Shown in pieces: positions 59,999-64,000 of a stretch of 64,000 bases of DNA. The DNA is from Paenibacillus mangrovi (lineage in GTDB: Bacteria > Bacillota > Bacilli > Paenibacillales > Paenibacillaceae), in assembly GCF_022898935.1 (NCBI RefSeq), contig NZ_JALIRP010000004.1:248001-312000 (forward strand). Direction: 5' to 3'. Both the position numbers and the translations under genes were made by a program. Positions within the stretch are counted from its first letter, which is position 1. Each line of letters starts with the position of its first letter. Below the pieces are notes generated by a model. That model did not search any database, had not been told where the DNA came from, and saw only the letters and a list, made by a program, of their open reading frames with translations.

Positions 59999-60812
59999 GT
60001 GAGCGCCCCCTCTCCCAAATCCAATAGACAATAGCGAGCGAGCATAGCATCCATATCATGCATACCGCCGCAAACATCCACCCTCCGCTTGAACGCTGGA
60101 TCCATCCAACCCACTCATAATATTCGGGTCCCAATATCGAGCCTCCGCCTAAACGAATGACGACAAAAAGCCGAACCAGCTCAGCCGGATTCAAGAGGGT
60201 CAAGATAACTAGCGTGGGCTTGATCCATAGGTAAGGAAGGAAACTTAAAGTAGAGAGCAAAATCGTCGACCAGCCTATAACAGCAAAAAACCATACCGAC
60301 ACCGAAATCGTCAGCGCCTGCCAGCGGTTTTTGGATAGTGAACCCACAATCATCGCTACACTTAAAAATAACATCACCAGCAAGCACGAAAAAACCAGAA
60401 ACAGACCAAAGGTTTGAAATTGAAAATGAGTACCTAAAATTCCGCTCAGCACTCCCATCAATCCATAGCCGAACATCACTACCGTCATTAAAACAACCAT
60501 AAGCCCAATGTATTTTCCCGCCACAAAGGACAGCGTTCCAAGCGGATAAGTGGACAACAGCTGCCAGTTCCCGTCTTCTTTTTCCGAGGTTAAGGAGAAC
60601 GAACCGATGAATAAGGTCATCAAAGGCAGCAGATACAATATAAGGCTAAGCATGGAACCTGTCACCGCGGAATATCCCTGCACGTAGTTTTGAGAGTTAA
60701 TGATCAGCAGACATAGGCTAAAAATACTGAAAAGGATTAAAAAGGAATAAGCCCATGGATTACGGAATCCCATTTTGATTTCCCTTTTTGCCACTTGCAT
60801 CATGTCAGACAT
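59991..60812 (-). CDS. nosY: NosY-like ABC transporter permease
   Basis: A 273-residue membrane protein with six hydrophobic segments (first about 18-35, last about 250-265) of the ABC-2/NosY type. The N-terminus VAKREIKMGFRNPWAYSFLILFS and the FTSEKEDGNWQLLSTYPLGTLSFVAGKYIG segment (here SLTSEKEDG) are typical. It lies between nosL and nosF. The start follows GGAGATGCGAAC. Confidence 0.86.
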   Translation of the reverse strand: MSDMMQVAKREIKMGFRNPWAYSFLILFSIFSLCLLIINSQNYVQGYSAVTGSMLSLILYLLPLMTLFIGSFSLTSEKEDGNWQLLSTYPLGTLSFVAGKYIGLMVVLMTVVMFGYGLMGVLSGILGTHFQFQTFGLFLVFSCLLVMLFLSVAMIVGSLSKNRWQALTISVSVWFFAVIGWSTILLSTLSFLPYLWIKPTLVILTLLNPAELVRLFVVIRLGGGSILGPEYYEWVGWIQRSSGGWMFAAVCMIWMLCSLAIVYWIWERGRSRG

Positions 60813-60834
60813 GTTCGCATCTCCAGTTCATCCA

Positions 60835-61404
60835 TTACTTGTGGCCTGCATCTCCCTTGTGGTGACCATCCTTGCCATCCTTGCCATCCATACCCTTCAT
60901 TCCTTCTGAGCCGTGGCCTTTCTCATCCATCATCATTTTCATCATCTCTTTATTTTGCTGCCAATCATGGGATTCAAGCTCCTTCGCACTCATAATGGTT
61001 CCAACCCCTTGGTCGGCAACGAATTTTTCAGCTGACTTCTTGTCTTTGAAGCTGATCACCCCGTAAGCCATAGATGTACGGATGGACGGGTCATACACAT
61101 AAGTCGCCTTATCATGCTCAATCCATGTTTTATCGTTGTAATCTCGGACGAAATCCATTCCCAACTGCTCTTTGCCATGCTCATGCTCCCACTTTTCCAT
61201 ACAGCCGATATCGTCAAACTTATAATTCTTACCATCGATCATGGTTAATTGTGTCGCATAGACATCATCCTTGATCTGCATCTTGCACACGGCGCAAATA
61301 TCAACCGTCTCATTAATCGGGATTGCCTCATATTTTTTCTCCCCACAGGCACTTACGACCAATACACCCAAAGCCAACATGACAGCCGGCATCCATTTTT
61401 TCAT
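60835..61404 (-). CDS. nosL: NosL-like copper-binding lipoprotein
   Basis: A 189-residue lipoprotein with lipobox VVSAC (Cys about residue 20). The NosL motif is DICAVCKMQIKDDVYATQLTM; NosL binds Cu(I) and delivers it to NosZ through NosDFY. MAYGVISFKDKKSAEKFVADQGVGTIMS is the second conserved part. The C-terminal tail is very rich in Met, His, Gly and Lys (MMKMMMDEKGHGSEGMKGMDG), which could bind more copper. The ATG overlaps the nosD stop by four bases. Confidence 0.92.
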   Translation of the reverse strand: MKKWMPAVMLALGVLVVSACGEKKYEAIPINETVDICAVCKMQIKDDVYATQLTMIDGKNYKFDDIGCMEKWEHEHGKEQLGMDFVRDYNDKTWIEHDKATYVYDPSIRTSMAYGVISFKDKKSAEKFVADQGVGTIMSAKELESHDWQQNKEMMKMMMDEKGHGSEGMKGMDGKDGKDGHHKGDAGHK

Positions 61405-62741
61405 TTTCGAATTCCCCCTATAATTATCGTTGAAATAGCCGCTAAAAGCAGCATCACACCCATAGTGACAACCTTACGGTTGTCATTCGCCGTAGCATGG
61501 CCATGGCCCGCTTCTCTTCCGATATCCATTTTCATCATTGGAGCGTTGTCTCTTGTACCCTGCTTCTGATCCCCAGTAAATATTTCGCTTAAAAAGGTCA
61601 TTCCCGGAGACTGAAAAAACAGCTGATAAGCCGCATTACTAGAAATAACGTTTTGATAAAACGAGTTCATGGAATAGGAAATATCACTGAATCCATCATT
61701 TGTAATGTCTATACCTTGAAATGAGTCCCAATAATTCCCTGTAATTTGGTTACTGCTGTCTTTGTTTGCTGTATCAACAACATTTGATACAAAAGCATTA
61801 TGCTGAAGAAGATTCTGTTCCGATTGAATCATTTGAATGCCCACAAAATTCTGAAGGAGCACGTTATCCGATAACTGATTATCCGAAGCGTTCTCCATAT
61901 AGATCCCGACCCGGTTTCCCTCGAGGACATTGCTCTTAATAACAGATTTTTGCACATCATAGAGCAGCATACCCTGCGCATACACATTTTCGTTTTGCTT
62001 CCGGAATGAGTTATCCGAAACGGTTGTATTCCTGACTACCATCACCATTGCACCGGTAAAATTGTGCTCACCTTCGTTATGGCTTACTAGAGAATCATCT
62101 ATGTACATGCAATGGATAGCATATCTGGAATACGATATTTGATTTCCTTTTATGGTTTCATTCCGCCCCTTTTCCATATAAATTGCATCTCTCATGGATG
62201 TAATCTTATTGCCCAGGATCTGGTTATCATGAGAATTGTAAAGATCGATCCCGTTTCCTTTTTGCTCTGGCTTCCCTATATTCTGCTCAAACCCGGAAAT
62301 TCGGTTGTTCTGGATCAATGTCCTGTTCGAATCACGCAGAAGAATACCGTAACCTTTGGTATGAATGACCAGCTCTTTTAGCTGAACATCGTTCGCATGG
62401 AGTTCAACACCGGCGGACTCGCCGTCCCCATTCTGCTCAATGTTCAATCCTTGTAATAACACTCCATTCGCGTGAATGGATATTGCAGATTCTTGAGTGT
62501 TGTTCACCAATGTTACGGAGCCGCTGCTTTGGATCGAAATTTTTTTATCAATGGTGACAGGACCCAGATACGTACCCGGGGATAACAGAATGGTATCACC
62601 TTCCTGAGCCCGATCAATCACGGGTTGAAGCGGGATGAGCGTTGTTGGAGTTGGCTCAGCCAATCCGGTTCCAGGTTTCCAGATACAGATAAGGTTCAAC
62701 AGGAAAAAAACAAAAACGAGCCGCACTCTGATCAGCAGCAT
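61401..62741 (-). CDS. nosD: NosD-like periplasmic beta-helix protein
   Basis: A 446-residue protein with a signal peptide, then a right-handed parallel beta-helix of PbH1/NosD repeats (LQGLNIEQNGDG, ILLRDSNRTLIQNNRISG, IDLYNSHDNQILGNKITS, IYMENASDNQLSDNVLLQN), and one C-terminal membrane helix (VVTMGVMLLLAAISTIIIGG). NosD works with NosFY in NosZ maturation. The start codon is uncertain: GGGAGG lies directly before GTG 62744 and ATG 62741, which is too close; a nearby CTG may be used. The C-terminal anchor is a feature of Gram-positive NosD. Confidence 0.9.
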   Translation of the reverse strand: MLLIRVRLVFVFFLLNLICIWKPGTGLAEPTPTTLIPLQPVIDRAQEGDTILLSPGTYLGPVTIDKKISIQSSGSVTLVNNTQESAISIHANGVLLQGLNIEQNGDGESAGVELHANDVQLKELVIHTKGYGILLRDSNRTLIQNNRISGFEQNIGKPEQKGNGIDLYNSHDNQILGNKITSMRDAIYMEKGRNETIKGNQISYSRYAIHCMYIDDSLVSHNEGEHNFTGAMVMVVRNTTVSDNSFRKQNENVYAQGMLLYDVQKSVIKSNVLEGNRVGIYMENASDNQLSDNVLLQNFVGIQMIQSEQNLLQHNAFVSNVVDTANKDSSNQITGNYWDSFQGIDITNDGFSDISYSMNSFYQNVISSNAAYQLFFQSPGMTFLSEIFTGDQKQGTRDNAPMMKMDIGREAGHGHATANDNRKVVTMGVMLLLAAISTIIIGGIRK

Positions 62742-62940
62742 CACCTCCCTTACTCATTCGATCACAGACCATATTGTACTTAAAAAGCCATTCGAACTAT
62801 ATAGCCCGAACTAGCTAATCATCGCGTATCCCTGTGTCCATTTTGTGATAAATATCACCGCATCGCCAAGCAAGCAGCTTCCTCTTGGATGGCTGCTTGC
62901 TCAAGTCTATTCCACATGTATTATTGAACGTCGGGTGTTA

Positions 62941-63591
62941 TTATCCTTTCGGCCGTCTGAGCATCCCTTGTTTCAACGCATATCTCGTCAGCTGAACCCG
63001 ATTTTGTACCTGCAGCTTTTGCAGTATATTTTTCAGATGATTTTTCACCGTATATTCGGAAATAAAGTAGTTCTCTGCAATTTTTTTATTCGTCCAACCA
63101 GCCGCCACGCCATAAAGGATATCATGTTCCCTTTCCGTTAAGCGCACATCAGGCTCCTTTTTCTCCTGGATCGACACTTCATTTAAAATCTGATAAGCCA
63201 GCTCACGGTTAAGCGGAGACTCGTCATTCAATATCGAATGCAAATACTCGATCCATGTGGAAGCAGACAAGTTTTTAAGTAGATAGCCCTGCGCGCCTCT
63301 TTTCAAAGCCTCAAGCAAATGAAGCATGTCATCTGATACGGTTATCATCACAATCTTCACATAGGGAAACAAAAGCTTGATCCGCTGGGTGGTCTCGAGC
63401 CCATCCATAACCGGCATCTGAATGTCCATTAAGATCAAATCCGGAAGCCATTTCTCCGTAAAATCAATTGCCTGCTGCCCGCTTTCAACCACACCGATGA
63501 CCTCAAAACTCGAATCCGCCGATAATATATCGCAGATCGCTTCGCGCGCATGGGCATGATCATCAACAACTAAAACCCGGGTTCTCTGCAC
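62941..63591 (-). CDS. NarL/LuxR-family response regulator
   Basis: A 216-residue regulator. The receiver has Asp pair VVDDHAH (about 8-12), the phosphorylated Asp in LPDLILMDIQMP, and the Lys after the GAQGYLLKN segment. The C-terminal LuxR helix-turn-helix is LTEREHDILYGVAAGWTNKKIAENYFISEYTVKNHLKNILQKLQVQNR. The start is GTG at 63591, after AAGGAGGGGG, overlapping the kinase gene by 29 bases. It lies upstream of nosD with 199 bases between and may activate the nos genes, as NarL/NreC-type regulators do in anaerobic respiration. Confidence 0.92.
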   Translation of the reverse strand: MQRTRVLVVDDHAHAREAICDILSADSSFEVIGVVESGQQAIDFTEKWLPDLILMDIQMPVMDGLETTQRIKLLFPYVKIVMITVSDDMLHLLEALKRGAQGYLLKNLSASTWIEYLHSILNDESPLNRELAYQILNEVSIQEKKEPDVRLTEREHDILYGVAAGWTNKKIAENYFISEYTVKNHLKNILQKLQVQNRVQLTRYALKQGMLRRPKG

Positions 63592-64000
63592 GATGATCCC
63601 CCTCCTTGCTCAGCTGCACAATCGTATGATGATCCTCCCGGCTCAGCTGGAAATCCCAATTCATCTCTGCGGCCCGCTCTTTCAAGATCACTAATCCGTA
63701 ATGGTTCCGAAGCTGAAACGGATCTGCATCAAAACCTTTGCCATTGTCTTTGATCAGCACTTTCCAGTTCTTTTCGTCCCCGGCGCCTTGAATCCAGCCC
63801 TTGGATGCTTCCGCATGCTTCTCAATATTTAATACGGCTTCCCGTATGCAGGCCAGCAGCTCCACTTTTTCTTTAGGCGTAAAATTTTTATCGGAGATCT
63901 CCCAATTCACGCCGATATCTACATGGACTTCTTTCGTCATCTTCTCTAATGTAACATCGAGAGATTCACTTACGTTCGCCCTTTCAACGTCTGCCACATC
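63563..64000 (-). CDS. NarX/NreB-type sensor histidine kinase, N-terminus beyond window
   Basis: The last 146 residues of a kinase are in the window. It has the NarX-like HATPase region: LLACIREAVLNIEKHAEASKGW (N-box), KVLIKDNGKGFDAD (G1) and NHYGLVILKERAAEMNW (G2-like), as in HisKA_3 kinases. The frame continues past base 64000, so the sensor and His domains are unseen. It overlaps the response regulator, which is its partner. Confidence 0.9.
   Translation of the reverse strand, partial: DVADVERANVSESLDVTLEKMTKEVHVDIGVNWEISDKNFTPKEKVELLACIREAVLNIEKHAEASKGWIQGAGDEKNWKVLIKDNGKGFDADPFQLRNHYGLVILKERAAEMNWDFQLSREDHHTIVQLSKEGDHRAENPGFSC

Overview
The window looks like chromosomal DNA of an endospore-forming member of the Bacillales, most likely Paenibacillus or a close relative. 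The signs are the spore germination pair CwlJ/GerQ, strong AGGAGG ribosome binding sites, frequent TTG/GTG starts, many WYL/TetR/ArsR-type regulators and a moderate base composition. I saw no rRNA, tRNA, CRISPR array, insertion sequence or prophage. Nearly every gene is closed by a clear hairpin terminator.

Layout. 1-5064 (minus): an M-box (Mg2+) riboswitch leader, an OmpR-type response regulator, a histidine kinase, a lipoprotein and two SEDS cell-wall polymerases (FtsW-like, RodA-like, the last cut by the window edge). 5168-12749: Hsp20, a small membrane protein, M3 oligopeptidase, peptide deformylase, aldo/keto reductase, DUF445 protein, nitroreductase, signal peptidase II, a CsoR/CstR repressor and a small acidic protein. 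12930-15623: two tandem M29 aminopeptidases. 15897-18471: a WYL regulator operon with 4-base overlaps. 18734-25772: zinc-ribbon protein, aldose epimerase-like protein, a tandem KdpD-like protein without a kinase, an ECF sigma/anti-sigma pair, a secreted protein and a nucleotidyltransferase. 25857-32747: a complete oligopeptide ABC transporter and an ArsR-like regulator. 32993-35662: CNNM/CorC-type CBS protein, GerQ, CwlJ. 35895-39170: ugp-type ABC transporter without its ATPase, followed by a 10-bp tandem repeat. 39386-47407: a double P-loop protein, a secreted tandem barrel protein, SDR, DUF2500, Cys-rich protein, Ycf48-like lipoprotein and an amino acid permease. 47642-49705: SRAP protein, an amber-interrupted small gene, a Xer-type recombinase and a 28-bp dif-like site. 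49936-53323: TetR/MFS pair with matching operators, an SDR remnant and an epoxide hydrolase. 53459-56652: a second M-box leader and the MgtA Mg2+ ATPase. 56713-59193: Crp/Fnr regulator, HAD phosphatase, and a Vat-type streptogramin acetyltransferase behind a ribosome-sensing attenuator. 59285-64000: nosF, nosY, nosL, nosD and a NarL-type two-component system (kinase cut by the window edge).

Most interesting result. Two far-apart loci share the same composite leader: a TTGACA-N18 promoter, an M-box riboswitch with its terminator, a translated small ORF (46 and 52 codons), a long-range helix between the ORF and its 3' flank, a second intrinsic terminator, and then the controlled gene. One copy precedes mgtA. 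The other precedes a two-component system that probably reads on into FtsW/RodA genes. The two small ORFs differ in sequence but carry the same GTGAAGAG element at codon 18. This suggests a two-tier Mg2+ attenuation device that joins Mg2+ import to signalling and envelope synthesis. Other notable items are the Vat attenuator with a three-codon upstream ORF, the recombinase with an adjacent near-palindromic dif-like site, and the kinase-less tandem KdpD protein.
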